This document shows positions 16,206-24,211 of a stretch of 64,000 nt of DNA, piece by piece. The translations under genes and the position numbers were made by a program. The notes beneath the pieces were generated by a model that ran no database searches, had not been told where the DNA came from, and worked only from the letters and a program-made list of their open reading frames with translations. The DNA is from Schumannella soli (lineage in GTDB: Bacteria; Actinomycetota; Actinomycetes; Actinomycetales; Microbacteriaceae): assembly GCF_006517435.1 (NCBI RefSeq), contig NZ_VHQG01000005.1, positions 62,672-126,671 of the forward strand. The letters run 5' to 3'. Position 1 is the stretch's first letter, and each line of letters starts with the position of its first letter.

Positions 16206-17720
16206 ATGACCACCACGACCGAGCAGGCCGCCACCGGGCAGGCCGCTCCCCGCCGGCTCAGCGCTCTCACGCTCGCCGGCTACGGCGCCGGCGATGCCGC
16301 GAACAACCTCGCCTTCACGACCGCGACGATGTTCCTGCTCGTCTACTACACCGACGTCGCCGGAATCGGCGCGGCCGCCGCCGGAACCCTGCTGCTCGTC
16401 GTGCGCGTCTTCGACGCCTTCGCCGACGTCTTCGCCGGCCGCATCGTCGACCGCACCTTCTCGAAGCGCTTCGGCAAGTTCCGTCCGTTCCTGCTGTTCG
16501 GCTCGCTGCCGCTGCTCGTGCTGAGCTTCCTCACCTTCAACGTGCCGCAGATCGGCGAGACCGGCATGCTGATCTACGCCTACCTCACCTACGCGGCGCT
16601 CGGCCTGGCCTACAGCCTCGTCAACATCCCCTACGGCTCGCTCGCCGGCGCGATCACGCAGACCTCCAAGGAGCGCGCCAAGCTCTCGAGCGCCCGCACG
16701 ATCGGCGCGGCCGTCGTCGGCGCCTTCCTCGGCGTGGCGATCGCCCCGCTCATCACGCCCGACAACGACCTGCAGTCGATCTTCACCTTCATGACGCTCG
16801 GCTTCATCGTCGTCGGCTTCTCGCTCTATCTCTTCACCTTCTTCACGGCGAAGGAGACGGTGCGCCGCGACGTCGCCCGCATCAGCACCAAGCAGAGCTT
16901 CGCGGTCATCAAGAGCAACGTGCCGCTCGGCCTGCTCTGCGCCGCCTCCTTCGTCTTCCTGACCGGGATGCTCGCCATGAGCAGCGTGCAGCTCTACTAC
17001 CTGCGCGACGTGCTGCACGCCATCGGCCTCTACCCGGTGATCGCCGTCGTGCAGATCGGCGGCACCCTCGGCCTCGGCGTCATCATGCCGACGATCGTGC
17101 GCCGCCTCGGCAAGCGCACGGCCTTCCTCCTCGGCGCGGTGATCGTCATCACCGGTGGCGCCGTCGCCTTCTTCTCGCCCGCCTCGGCCGGCGTGACCGG
17201 CTTCATCGGACTGCTCATCTCGACGCTCGGCGTCTCCTTCGTCGGCATGCTGCTGTGGGCCCTCGAGGCCGACACGGTCGAGTACGGCCAGTGGAAGACC
17301 GGCGTGCGCGGCGAGGGGATCATCTACGCGGTCTTCTCCTTCACCCGCAAGACCGGTCAGGCGGTCGGCGGTGCGCTCGCGGCCTACGCGCTCGCCATCG
17401 GCGGCTACGCCGCCGGCGCCGCGCAGCAGAGCGAAGGCGCCGAAGTGGCCATCCGCTTCGCCGTGGGCGCCATCCCCGCCGTCGCCGGCATCCTCGCCTT
17501 CATCATCATGTTCTTCTACCCGCTCACCGACGCCCGCCACCGCGAGATCGTCGCCGAGATCGACGAGCGCGGGGGCGTCAGCGACCCGTCGCTCTCGACC
17601 GCCGCGTTCGTCGCCGGATCCGACGACGCGAACGTCACCGCGCTCGGCGCCTCCGACGCATCCACCTCGTCGGCCCCGGCCGGCACGCCCGCCAACCCCA
17701 GCAAGGAGTCCCGCTCGTGA
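16206..17720 (+). CDS. GPH-type (glycoside-pentoside-hexuronide) cation symporter
   Basis: The 504-residue protein has twelve predicted membrane helices with MelB/UidB-type signatures: [15 protein letters not shown] at the N-terminus, [19 protein letters not shown] after helix 2, and the central [16 protein letters not shown]. This family takes up glucuronides, pentosides and hexuronates with H+ or Na+. The ATG at 16206 has AAGGGA upstream and is preferred to an in-frame ATG at 16182 that lacks one. The stop overlaps the start of the dehydratase gene. The 50-residue C-terminal tail is hydrophilic. A hexuronate or aldonate substrate is the likely reading from context. Confidence 0.9.
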   Translation: MTTTTEQAATGQAAPRRLSALTLAGYGAGDAANNLAFTTATMFLLVYYTDVAGIGAAAAGTLLLVVRVFDAFADVFAGRIVDRTFSKRFGKFRPFLLFGSLPLLVLSFLTFNVPQIGETGMLIYAYLTYAALGLAYSLVNIPYGSLAGAITQTSKERAKLSSARTIGAAVVGAFLGVAIAPLITPDNDLQSIFTFMTLGFIVVGFSLYLFTFFTAKETVRRDVARISTKQSFAVIKSNVPLGLLCAASFVFLTGMLAMSSVQLYYLRDVLHAIGLYPVIAVVQIGGTLGLGVIMPTIVRRLGKRTAFLLGAVIVITGGAVAFFSPASAGVTGFIGLLISTLGVSFVGMLLWALEADTVEYGQWKTGVRGEGIIYAVFSFTRKTGQAVGGALAAYALAIGGYAAGAAQQSEGAEVAIRFAVGAIPAVAGILAFIIMFFYPLTDARHREIVAEIDERGGVSDPSLSTAAFVAGSDDANVTALGASDASTSSAPAGTPANPSKESRS

Positions 17721-18964
17721 AGATCGAATCCGCCGAGGTGCTGGTCTCCAGCCCCGGCCGCAACTTCGTCACCCTGCGCATCACCACCGACACCGGGGTC
17801 ACCGGCCTCGGCGACGCGACCGTCAACGGCCGCGAGCTCGCCGCCGCGTCGTACCTCGCCGACCACGTCGTCCCGCTGCTGATCGGCCTGGATGCGCACC
17901 GCATCGAAGACACCTGGCAGTACCTCTACCGGGGTGCCTACTGGCGTCGCGGACCCATCACGATGGCCGCGATCGCCGCCGTCGACACCGCCCTCTGGGA
18001 CATCAAGGCGAAGGTCGCGGGCCTGCCGCTCTACCAGCTGCTCGGCGGCCGCAGCCGCGAGGGGCTGCTCTGCTACGGCCACGCGTCCGGCGCCGACCTG
18101 CCCGAGCTGTTCGACTCGATCCGGCACCACCAGGAGGAGGGCTACCGCGCCATCCGCGTGCAGACCGGCGTGCCGGGCCTGCCGAGTGTGTACGGCGTCG
18201 CGTCGAGCGCGAACGCCGCGCAGGGCGGCATGGGCGTCACCACGCGCTACGATCACGAGCCCGCCCGTCCCGGCGAGCGCCCCGTCGAGGAGTCGTGGGA
18301 CACGCGGGCGTACATCCGCCATATCCCGACCGTCTTCGAAGCGGTGCGCAACGAGTTCGGGCCCGAGATGCCCCTGCTGCACGATGCCCACCACCGTCTC
18401 ACCCCGATTGAGGCGGCGAAGGTCGGCAAGCTGCTCGAGCCCTACGACCTGTTCTGGCTCGAAGACGTGACCCCGGCCGAGAACCAGGCCGTGCTGCGCC
18501 GCGTGCGCGAGCACACCACCACGCCGCTCGCGATCGGCGAGGTCTTCAACTCGATCTTCGACTACAAGGACCTCTTCGAAGAGCAGCTCATCGACTACGT
18601 GCGCAGCCCCGTCACGCACGCGGGCGGCATCACCGCGCTGCGCCGCATCTTCGACTACGCGTCGGTCTACCAGATCAAGTCGGGCGTGCACGGACCCACC
18701 GACGTCTCGCCGGTCGGGCTCGCCGCGGCCATCCACCTCGGCATCGCGATCCCGAACTTCGGCATCCAGGAGTACATGAAGCACTCGGATGCGACGCACG
18801 AGCTGTTCCGCCCCTCGTACACGTTCGAGGACGGCATGCTGAAGCCCAGCGAAGCCCCCGGACTCGGTGTCGACTACGACGACGCGGTCGGCGCCGCGCA
18901 CGCCTACGCCCCGGCGTACCTGCCAGTCGCGCGCCTGCTCGACGGGTCGATGCACAACTGGTGA
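17717..18964 (+). CDS. manD: Enolase-superfamily D-mannonate dehydratase (ManD/RspA type)
   Basis: The 415-residue protein is close to the ManD subgroup. An N-terminal capping domain begins [19 protein letters not shown], and the barrel carries [19 protein letters not shown], the metal ligands in [19 protein letters not shown] and IGEVFNS, and [16 protein letters not shown] with the catalytic His. The reaction is D-mannonate to 2-keto-3-deoxy-D-gluconate. It replaces the non-homologous UxuA, which I do not find here. Some ManD-like proteins are nearly inactive, so activity rests on the uxaC-uxuB context. The GTG overlaps the symporter stop, with AAGGAG 8 nt before it. Confidence 0.87.
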   Translation: MKIESAEVLVSSPGRNFVTLRITTDTGVTGLGDATVNGRELAAASYLADHVVPLLIGLDAHRIEDTWQYLYRGAYWRRGPITMAAIAAVDTALWDIKAKVAGLPLYQLLGGRSREGLLCYGHASGADLPELFDSIRHHQEEGYRAIRVQTGVPGLPSVYGVASSANAAQGGMGVTTRYDHEPARPGERPVEESWDTRAYIRHIPTVFEAVRNEFGPEMPLLHDAHHRLTPIEAAKVGKLLEPYDLFWLEDVTPAENQAVLRRVREHTTTPLAIGEVFNSIFDYKDLFEEQLIDYVRSPVTHAGGITALRRIFDYASVYQIKSGVHGPTDVSPVGLAAAIHLGIAIPNFGIQEYMKHSDATHELFRPSYTFEDGMLKPSEAPGLGVDYDDAVGAAHAYAPAYLPVARLLDGSMHNW

Positions 18965-18974
18965 GCGGATGCGC

Positions 18975-19013
18975 GGCGCGGTCGGGGCGGACCACCGACG
19001 GCTCGACCGCGCC
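18975..19013 (+). terminator. Intergenic hairpin between ManD and gluconokinase genes
   Basis: GGCGCGGTCG (18975-18984) pairs with CGACCGCGCC (19004-19013) across a 19-nt loop. It could attenuate transcription into the kinase gene. No separate promoter for that gene is obvious in the 122-bp gap. Confidence 0.45.
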
Positions 19014-19086
19014 CCGCGCCCGACTCAGGAGCATCGCGCCGAATCGGCCGGCCCATCCACCACACCTCTGACCGTCAGGAGCTGAC

Positions 19087-19620
19087 ATGACGAACCCCGC
19101 GACACCCGGAACGCCCGCGGCGCCGTCGATCGTGGTGATGGGCGTGCAGGGCTCGGGCAAGTCGACCGTCGGCCGGCTGCTGGCCGAGCGGATCGGCGTC
19201 GAGTTCCTCGACGGCGACGACCTGCATCCCGCCGCCAATAAGGCGAAGATGGCCGGAGGCGAGCCGCTGACCGACGAGGATCGCGTGCCCTGGCTGAAGG
19301 CGATCGGCGCGAGTCTGGCGTCGGCGCGGGAGGACGGCCGCACGATCGTCGTCGCCTGCTCGGCGCTCAAGCGCTGGTACCGCGAACTGCTGCGCGCGAG
19401 CGACGACGAGCTCGCGTTCCTCTGTCTCGACGGCGACGCCGCGCTCGTCGCCGAGCGGCTCTCGCACCGCGACCACGAGTTCATGCCGCCCACGCTGCTG
19501 GCGAGCCAGTTCGCGACGCTCGAACCGCTCGCCGCGTGGGAGGTCGGCATCACGCTGCCCGTGACGCTCGCGCCCGCCGAGCTCGTCGAGCGCGCCGTCG
19601 CGGAGCTCGCCGCGCGCTGA
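19087..19620 (+). CDS. gntK: Gluconokinase
   Basis: The 177-residue protein has Walker A GVQGSGKSTVG, the gluconate-kinase motif FLDGDDLHPAANKAKMAGGE, DEDRVPWL, and SALKRWYRELLR. It phosphorylates D-gluconate to 6-phosphogluconate. AGGAG precedes the ATG. It sits after symporter and ManD genes in the same direction. A dedicated 2-keto-3-deoxygluconate kinase and an aldolase, which the hexuronate route needs next, are absent from this window. Whether this kinase takes KDG is unknown and not usual for the family. Confidence 0.92.
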   Translation: MTNPATPGTPAAPSIVVMGVQGSGKSTVGRLLAERIGVEFLDGDDLHPAANKAKMAGGEPLTDEDRVPWLKAIGASLASAREDGRTIVVACSALKRWYRELLRASDDELAFLCLDGDAALVAERLSHRDHEFMPPTLLASQFATLEPLAAWEVGITLPVTLAPAELVERAVAELAAR

Positions 19621-19625
19621 GCTCG

Positions 19626-19687
19626 CCGATTCGTGCCGAATCGTCGTTCTCGGCTGCCCAATCCGACGATTTCGCACGAATCGACGG
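19626..19687. repeat. Long imperfect inverted repeat (hairpin A, TTCGTGCC family)
   Basis: Arms at 19626-19646 and 19664-19687 pair with about two mismatches around a 17-nt loop; the ends read ATTCGTGCC and GCACGAATC. It lies between the convergent gluconokinase and ACT-domain genes and could terminate both. A second hairpin with the same ends lies at 29036-29097. Nothing else is seen in this 162-bp gap. Confidence 0.65.
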
Positions 19688-19782
19688 CCCGCGGCGCTGA
19701 ACCGCCGCCCCGCCGCCGGGCGTCCGCACGCCTGAGGGGGCCGCGGTCGCCGGCGGGGCGGTATCGGAGCGAGGGGCTGCGT

Positions 19783-20175
19783 CTAGAGCCGGTGCCCGGC
19801 GTCGCGCAGCGTCGCCTCGGCCAGGTCTCGCGAGGCGGAGGGGACGAGCAGCAGATCGCTGTCGAACGTCGACACGACGAAGACGGGGCACGACGCCGCG
19901 GCGAGTGGTTGCACGAGCGACGCGACGACCCCGGTCAGCCCGAACGGGATCTCGCCCGAGACGTACCAGCCGACCCATCCGGCGTCGCGTCGGTGGGCGG
20001 GGGCATCGGGCGCAATCGCAGTCGAGGTCACGATCGACAGTTCGCGCTCTGTGCGGGTGATCGACACGATCCCCTCAGCCGTGAGCAACTGCGGCGGGAT
20101 CGCCGCTGCGGCGTCGAGCCGGGTGATGGTGAACTCGTTCTCGAGTGCGTCGAGCTGGACGGTGGGCGAGGTCAT
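19783..20175 (-). CDS. ACT-domain protein
   Basis: The 130-residue protein resembles the small double-ACT (CASTOR/ACT_7-type) proteins: ITRTERELSIVTSTAIAPDA, GWYVSGEIPFGLTGVVASLVQPLA, and a final SCPVFVVSTFDSDLLLVPS that is characteristic of the second ACT unit. ACT domains bind amino acids or other small effectors. There is no attached catalytic domain. AGGGT lies upstream of the ATG. It may be a stand-alone sensor; no function can be given. It lies downstream of the VOC gene but is separated from it by a GC hairpin. Confidence 0.75.
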   Translation of the reverse strand: MTSPTVQLDALENEFTITRLDAAAAIPPQLLTAEGIVSITRTERELSIVTSTAIAPDAPAHRRDAGWVGWYVSGEIPFGLTGVVASLVQPLAAASCPVFVVSTFDSDLLLVPSASRDLAEATLRDAGHRL

Positions 20176-20200
20176 CGAAGACCCTCTCGCTCGCGCGGAA

Positions 20201-20219
20201 GGCGGGGAGACGCCCCGCC
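20201..20219 (-). terminator. Short GC hairpin after the VOC-protein gene
   Basis: GGCGGGG (20201-20207) pairs with CCCCGCC (20213-20219) over a 5-nt loop, between the minus-strand VOC gene and the ACT-domain gene. It is likely a terminator or attenuator. Confidence 0.4.
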
Positions 20220-20277
20220 GCGATCGATCGCGCAGAGTCAGCCTGCCACAGCGGCGGACCGCCGGGTGACGCGCGCG

Positions 20278-21054
20278 TCAGCCCTCGAGCACCCGCGGCC
20301 GGTCGACGAACTCGATCACGACGCCGTTCGGGTCGGTCACCGAGCCGACTCGCCCGATCCCGCCGGCGGCCGGGCGCGACGGTCCGTCCGGCTCACCGCC
20401 GTCGGCGACGAGCCGGGCGAGCGCGGCGTCCACGTCGTCGACGACGAGGGCCAGGTGGTGCAGTCGCGCGCCGTCGTGCACCTTCGGCAGCAGTTCGACG
20501 ACATCCTCGCCGTGGTGCAGGTAGGTGAGCGTCGTGTCGAGCGACGGGATCGGGGTCTGGCGGGCGACCGCCATGCCGAGGCCGTCGCGGTAGAACGCGA
20601 GCGAGCGGTCGTGATCGTCGGCCTGCAGCGCGACGTGGTCGATCGCGTGGATGTGCGGATGCGGCGTCGTCCCGCTGCGCAGCGGCAGGTCGCGCTGCAG
20701 CAGCTCGATCCACACCCCATCGGGGTCGAGCACGAGGGCCTGACGGCCGACGCCCGATCCGGTCGCCCTCGGTTCGACCGTGACGACGGCGCCGGACGAG
20801 CGCAGCCGCTCCACATCGCCGTCGAGGTCGTCGCTGAGGAAGCCGAGGTGATTCGCCCCGGCGGGTGCGGCGTCGCCCGCGAACTCGATCAGCTCGACCA
20901 GGCCCTGAGCGAGCTGCAGATAGGCGATACGCATCCCGGAGGCGGCGACCTCGGCGCTCCAGACCGGCCGCGCGCCGAGCAGGTCGACGTAGAAGGCGAC
21001 CGAGCGGTCGAGGTCGGCGGTCACGATTCCGAGGTGGTTGAGTTCGTGGATCAC
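20278..21054 (-). CDS. Two-module VOC-family (glyoxalase/extradiol dioxygenase fold) protein
   Basis: The 258-residue protein has two successive vicinal-oxygen-chelate modules. The first starts HELNHLGIVTADLDRSVAFY and ends VWIELLQRD. The second starts HAIDHVALQADDHDRSLAFY and ends VVIEFVDRP. The paired His and terminal Glu of each module are the usual metal ligands. Proteins of this type include ring-cleaving dioxygenases, isomerases and lactoylglutathione-lyase relatives, so the reaction cannot be fixed. GGAG precedes the GTG start. It follows the deleted oxidoreductase gene on the same strand and may be read from the same operator-controlled promoter. Confidence 0.8.
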   Translation of the reverse strand: MIHELNHLGIVTADLDRSVAFYVDLLGARPVWSAEVAASGMRIAYLQLAQGLVELIEFAGDAAPAGANHLGFLSDDLDGDVERLRSSGAVVTVEPRATGSGVGRQALVLDPDGVWIELLQRDLPLRSGTTPHPHIHAIDHVALQADDHDRSLAFYRDGLGMAVARQTPIPSLDTTLTYLHHGEDVVELLPKVHDGARLHHLALVVDDVDAALARLVADGGEPDGPSRPAAGGIGRVGSVTDPNGVVIEFVDRPRVLEG

Positions 21055-21136
21055 GGTGGCTCCTCGTCGAGTCGGCTGATGGGGTGGATCGGTGGTGGGG
21101 TGTCGGTGCCGGGTGGATCGGTGCCGGACCGGTCGG

Positions 21137-21821
21137 TCAGCCGGCGGGGCCGACGATGTCGACCGGCCGCCCGGTGGCGGCCGAGCGGTAGATGGCCTCG
21201 ATTACGGTCAGCGTGGCGACGGCGTCGGCGATCGTGACGCGGTGGCGGCGGCCGAGACGGATGTCGTCGGCGAGCGCCGCGTACTGGCGGGCGTGGCCCG
21301 ACGCATCCACCGTCGCGTCGAGACTGAGCTCGGGGTCGGGCGCGTCGACCTGATTCGCGGTGCCGTGCAGGCCCATGTCGCCGACCTCGGCGCCGGCGGC
21401 CGCGGTGGCGCCGAGGCCGTGGCCGTCGTCGCCTGTTCCCGCTCCGGCGAGGTGCAGGCAGCGCAGCTCGCCGTGTTCGATGATCGCGCTGCCGCGCGTG
21501 CCCATGATCTGCAGCCGTGCGGCGAGGCCGGGATACGCGGCGGTCGTGGCGTGCACGGTCGCGAGCGCCCCCGAGCCGAACTCGACGAGCGCCGTCAGCG
21601 TGTCCTCGACCTCGATGCGCTCGTGGGCGAGCACCGCGCTGCGGGCCGTCACGCGACGGGCGGGGCCGAGCATCCAGACCAGCAGGTCGAGCGTGTGGAT
21701 GCCCTGGTTCATGAGCGCGCCCCCGCCGTCCTGCGCCCACGTGCCGGGTCATGGCGACCGCACCGGCTCCGACGATGGCGACGCCCCGGCGCACGGCGGC
21801 CGAGCGATCGTCTGGGGGCAT
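21137..21821 (-). pseudogene. Gfo/Idh/MocA oxidoreductase with large internal deletion and frame change
   Basis: From the ATG at 21821 the first 28 residues form the start of a Rossmann fold (GVAIVGAGAVAMT). The sequence then jumps straight to TWAQDGGGALMNQGIHTLDL, which in intact relatives (such as the gene at 2914) lies about 150 residues later and starts the C-terminal half. The two parts are in different frames, so about 450 bp are missing, including the EKP catalytic lysine region. The remaining C-terminal half runs intact to 21137. The promoter (TTGCCA, 18 bp, TAGCGT) and two LacI-type operators upstream are still in place. An assembly error at the joint is the alternative. Confidence 0.8.
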
Positions 21822-21845
21822 CGTCGTCCTGTCTCGTCGGATCCC

Positions 21846-21862
21846 GATCAATCGATTGCCAT
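21846..21862 (-). promoter_or_regulatory. Second LacI-type operator O6, downstream of the minus promoter
   Basis: TCAATCGATTGCCAT keeps the half-site and centre of the shared operator in weaker form (TGGCAATCGATTGA on the minus strand). It lies about 30-45 nt after the predicted minus-strand start and 77 bp from O5 centre to centre, so a roadblock or looping role is possible. Confidence 0.45.
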
Positions 21863-21897
21863 GGTCCGGGGCCCTGATATCGCTCTGCTTCAACCCC

Positions 21898-21938
21898 ACG
21901 CTAGCGAAGGAGCTCTCCGAATGGCAAGCGGTTGCCAT
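21898..21938 (-). promoter_or_regulatory. Promoter with LacI-type operator O5
   Basis: ATGGCAAGCGGTTGCCAT (21921-21938) is a near-perfect palindrome of the shared type. On the minus strand TTGCCA (complement of 21922-21927), an 18-bp spacer and TAGCGT (complement of 21898-21903) form a promoter for the deleted oxidoreductase gene. In the plus direction no clear -10 follows, though the site may still affect xylB. Confidence 0.75.
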
Positions 21939-22099
21939 GCGTGATGCCCTTCGGCCGCGGGTGTCGGCACGTGCGTTCCCACGCCCGGGCCTCCGCAGCC
22001 CTCGCGCGGTGCGCGTCCGGCGTGGGAGGGTCGAGGCGAGGCCGTCGCCGGCTTCGCCGTCTCCGCACCCGAGCGGGATCCCCGAGGCAAAGGAGCCCG

Positions 22100-23524
22100 A
22101 TGCCCCTCGTCGCCGGTGTCGACTCATCGACCCAGAGCTGCAAGATCGTCGTGCGCGACGCCGAGACGGGCGCCGTCGTGCGCACCGGTCGTGCCGCGCA
22201 TCCCGAGGGCACCGAGGTGCATCCCGAGGCGTGGTGGGAGGCGCTGCTCGCGGCGGTCGCCGACGCCGGAGGCCTGGATGACGTCGCGGCGATCTCGGTC
22301 GGCGCGCAGCAGCACGGCATGGTCGCGCTGGATGCGGCGGGCGCGGTCATCCGCCCGGCCCTGCTCTGGAACGACACCCGCTCCGCCAGAGCCGCAGCCG
22401 ACCTGATCGCCGAGTTCGGCGCCGACGAGCTCGCGCGGCGCACCGGCAGTGTTCCGGTGGCGTCGTTCACGGCGACGAAGCTGCGCTGGCTGCGCGACGC
22501 GGAGCCCGAGAACGCGGCTCGGGTCGCCGCCGTCGCGCTGCCGCACGACTGGCTGAGCTGGCGGCTGCGCGGCTTCGGCGGCGCGGGTTCCTCCGGCGAC
22601 GCGGGTTCCGGCGACGGGCTCGCCGAGCTCGCGACCGACCGTTCGGATGCGAGCGGAACCGGATACTGGTCGCCGACCTCCGACGACTGGGACCGCGACC
22701 TGCTGGTCGCCGCCCTTGGCCACGAGGCGCGGCTGCCGCGGGTGCTCGCCCCGCACGGGTCGGCCGGCGTGACGGCCGCGCATCCGGGCATCCCGGCCGG
22801 TCTCGTGATCGGACCGGGGGCGGGCGACAACGCGGGTGCCGCGCTCGGCCTCGACGCGCGCCCCGGCGACGTGGTCGTGTCACTCGGCACCTCCGGGACC
22901 GTGTTCGCCGTCACCGAGACCGTCGTGACCGACACGGCTGGAACGGTCGCGGGCTTCGCGGATGCCTCCGGCGCGTTCCTGCCGCTCGTCGCGACCCTCA
23001 ATGCGGCGCGCGTGCTCGACGCCGTCGCCCGCGTGCTCGGCGTCGATCACGCCGAGCTCGGCCGCCTCGCGCTGACCGCCGAGCCCGGCGCGGGCGGCCT
23101 CGTGCTGCAGCCGTGGTTCGAGGGCGAGCGCACCCCGAACCTGCCCGACGCGACGGCGAGCATCTTCGGCCTCACGCTCGCCGCGACGACCCGCGAGAAC
23201 CTCGCGCGCGCGGCGATCGAGGGGATGCTGTGCGGCCTCGCCGAGGGACTCGACGCCGTGCTCGCGCAGGGCGTGGAGGCGTCGCGCATCCTGCTCATCG
23301 GCGGTGCCGCGCAGAGCCCCGCCGTCGCACGGATCGCCGCCGAGGTGTTCGGGCGCCAGATCGTCGTGCCGACCCCGGGGGAGTACGTCGCGGCCGGCGC
23401 CGCGGCGCAGGCCGCCTGGGCCCTCACCGGAACGCGCCCGTCGTGGTCGCCCGAGATCGCGACCACGGTCGAGGCCGCCGACGCCCCGGTCATCCGCGAG
23501 CAGTACGCGGCGCAGCGTCGCTGA
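22100..23524 (+). CDS. xylB: Xylulokinase (FGGY family)
   Basis: The 474-residue kinase shows the xylulokinase pattern: [17 protein letters not shown] (phosphate loop), [13 protein letters not shown] with the catalytic-region Gln-His-Gly, [34 protein letters not shown] and the adenosine motif [20 protein letters not shown]. It makes D-xylulose 5-phosphate from D-xylulose and ATP. AAAGGAG stands just before the ATG. It is divergent from the deleted oxidoreductase gene with operator O5 between them, so it probably belongs to the same sugar regulon. It may serve a pentose or a pentulose arising from uronate metabolism. Its stop lies 5 bp from the convergent TetR gene. Confidence 0.9.
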   Translation: MPLVAGVDSSTQSCKIVVRDAETGAVVRTGRAAHPEGTEVHPEAWWEALLAAVADAGGLDDVAAISVGAQQHGMVALDAAGAVIRPALLWNDTRSARAAADLIAEFGADELARRTGSVPVASFTATKLRWLRDAEPENAARVAAVALPHDWLSWRLRGFGGAGSSGDAGSGDGLAELATDRSDASGTGYWSPTSDDWDRDLLVAALGHEARLPRVLAPHGSAGVTAAHPGIPAGLVIGPGAGDNAGAALGLDARPGDVVVSLGTSGTVFAVTETVVTDTAGTVAGFADASGAFLPLVATLNAARVLDAVARVLGVDHAELGRLALTAEPGAGGLVLQPWFEGERTPNLPDATASIFGLTLAATTRENLARAAIEGMLCGLAEGLDAVLAQGVEASRILLIGGAAQSPAVARIAAEVFGRQIVVPTPGEYVAAGAAAQAAWALTGTRPSWSPEIATTVEAADAPVIREQYAAQRR

Positions 23525-23529
23525 GCGCG

Positions 23530-24141
23530 TCAGTCCGCGTCCAGCTCGGCGATGAGTCGCAGCGCACCCGCGCGGGCGGCGTCGCTGCGCTCGGCCGCCG
23601 CATCCACCTCGTTGAGCAGGTTGTGCCCCATGGCGATCGTCAGCACGCCGTACGCGACGCGACGGCAGTCGGCGGCCGGGCTCTTCGGATGCTCGCGCTC
23701 CAGGAGCCGGGTGAGTGACTGCTCCATCCCGCGGTAGGCGGTCACGACGATGCGGTGGATGTCGGGGATGGTGCGTCCGGCGTCCATGAACGCGTTGGCG
23801 GCGGCGTTCTCGCTGCCCGGTTCCGCGAACTCGCCGAAGAGGTAGTCGAGGGCGCCGGTCGTGTCGGCGGCCGAGGGGACGAGGGGCGCGCGCCGCTCGA
23901 GTTCGGCGACGTCGAGGTCGGGCTGCTCGAGGGCGGTCTCGCCGAAGTAGAACACCCGGGCGGCGTCGGTCAGCAGGGCTTCACGATTGCCGGCGAAATG
24001 GCGCATGTGACCGCGGGCCATTCCGGCGGTCTCGGCGATCCGCGCGAGGGTCGTGCCGCCGACGCCGTCGGCAGCCATGCACTGGACGGTCGCGGCGATG
24101 ATCTGCCGACGTCGCTCGAGCGAGCGGGATGGCTGGGCCAC
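23530..24141 (-). CDS. TetR-family regulator
   Basis: The 203-residue protein has a TetR helix-turn-helix in its first 50 residues (RRQIIAATVQCMAADGVGGT, TLARIAETAGMARGHMRHFA) and an all-helical ligand domain. The recognition helix has GHMRHF where most TetR proteins have an aromatic S-x-YYHF. GAGGAGG lies 5 nt before the GTG at 24141, which I prefer to a longer start at 24165. It is divergent from an amidohydrolase gene, and the palindrome TAGTCACGAATGACTA in that gene's promoter is its likely operator. The ligand is presumably the amidohydrolase substrate. Confidence 0.85.
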   Translation of the reverse strand: MAQPSRSLERRRQIIAATVQCMAADGVGGTTLARIAETAGMARGHMRHFAGNREALLTDAARVFYFGETALEQPDLDVAELERRAPLVPSAADTTGALDYLFGEFAEPGSENAAANAFMDAGRTIPDIHRIVVTAYRGMEQSLTRLLEREHPKSPAADCRRVAYGVLTIAMGHNLLNEVDAAAERSDAARAGALRLIAELDAD

Positions 24142-24174
24142 GGGCACCTCCTCGGCACGATTCAAACACGACCA

Positions 24175-24204
24175 TTGCGCTTTCTAGTCACGAATGACTA
24201 ACTT
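24175..24204 (+). promoter_or_regulatory. Leaderless promoter with TetR operator in its spacer
   Basis: TTGCGC (24175-24180), 18 bp, and TAACTT (24199-24204) form a promoter whose start would fall on the ATG at 24212. The palindrome TAGTCACGAATGACTA (24185-24200) fills the spacer and touches the -10, the classic place for a TetR repressor. Confidence 0.7.
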
Positions 24205-24211
24205 GGCCCGC

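Noticed and set aside
14277-17540. A 1087-codon open frame on the minus strand opposite uxuB and the symporter gene
   Set aside because: It is a mirror of plus-strand codon bias in very GC-rich DNA: highly biased Arg/Gly/Asp/Val composition, no family motif, and it runs against three firmly identified genes and their promoters.
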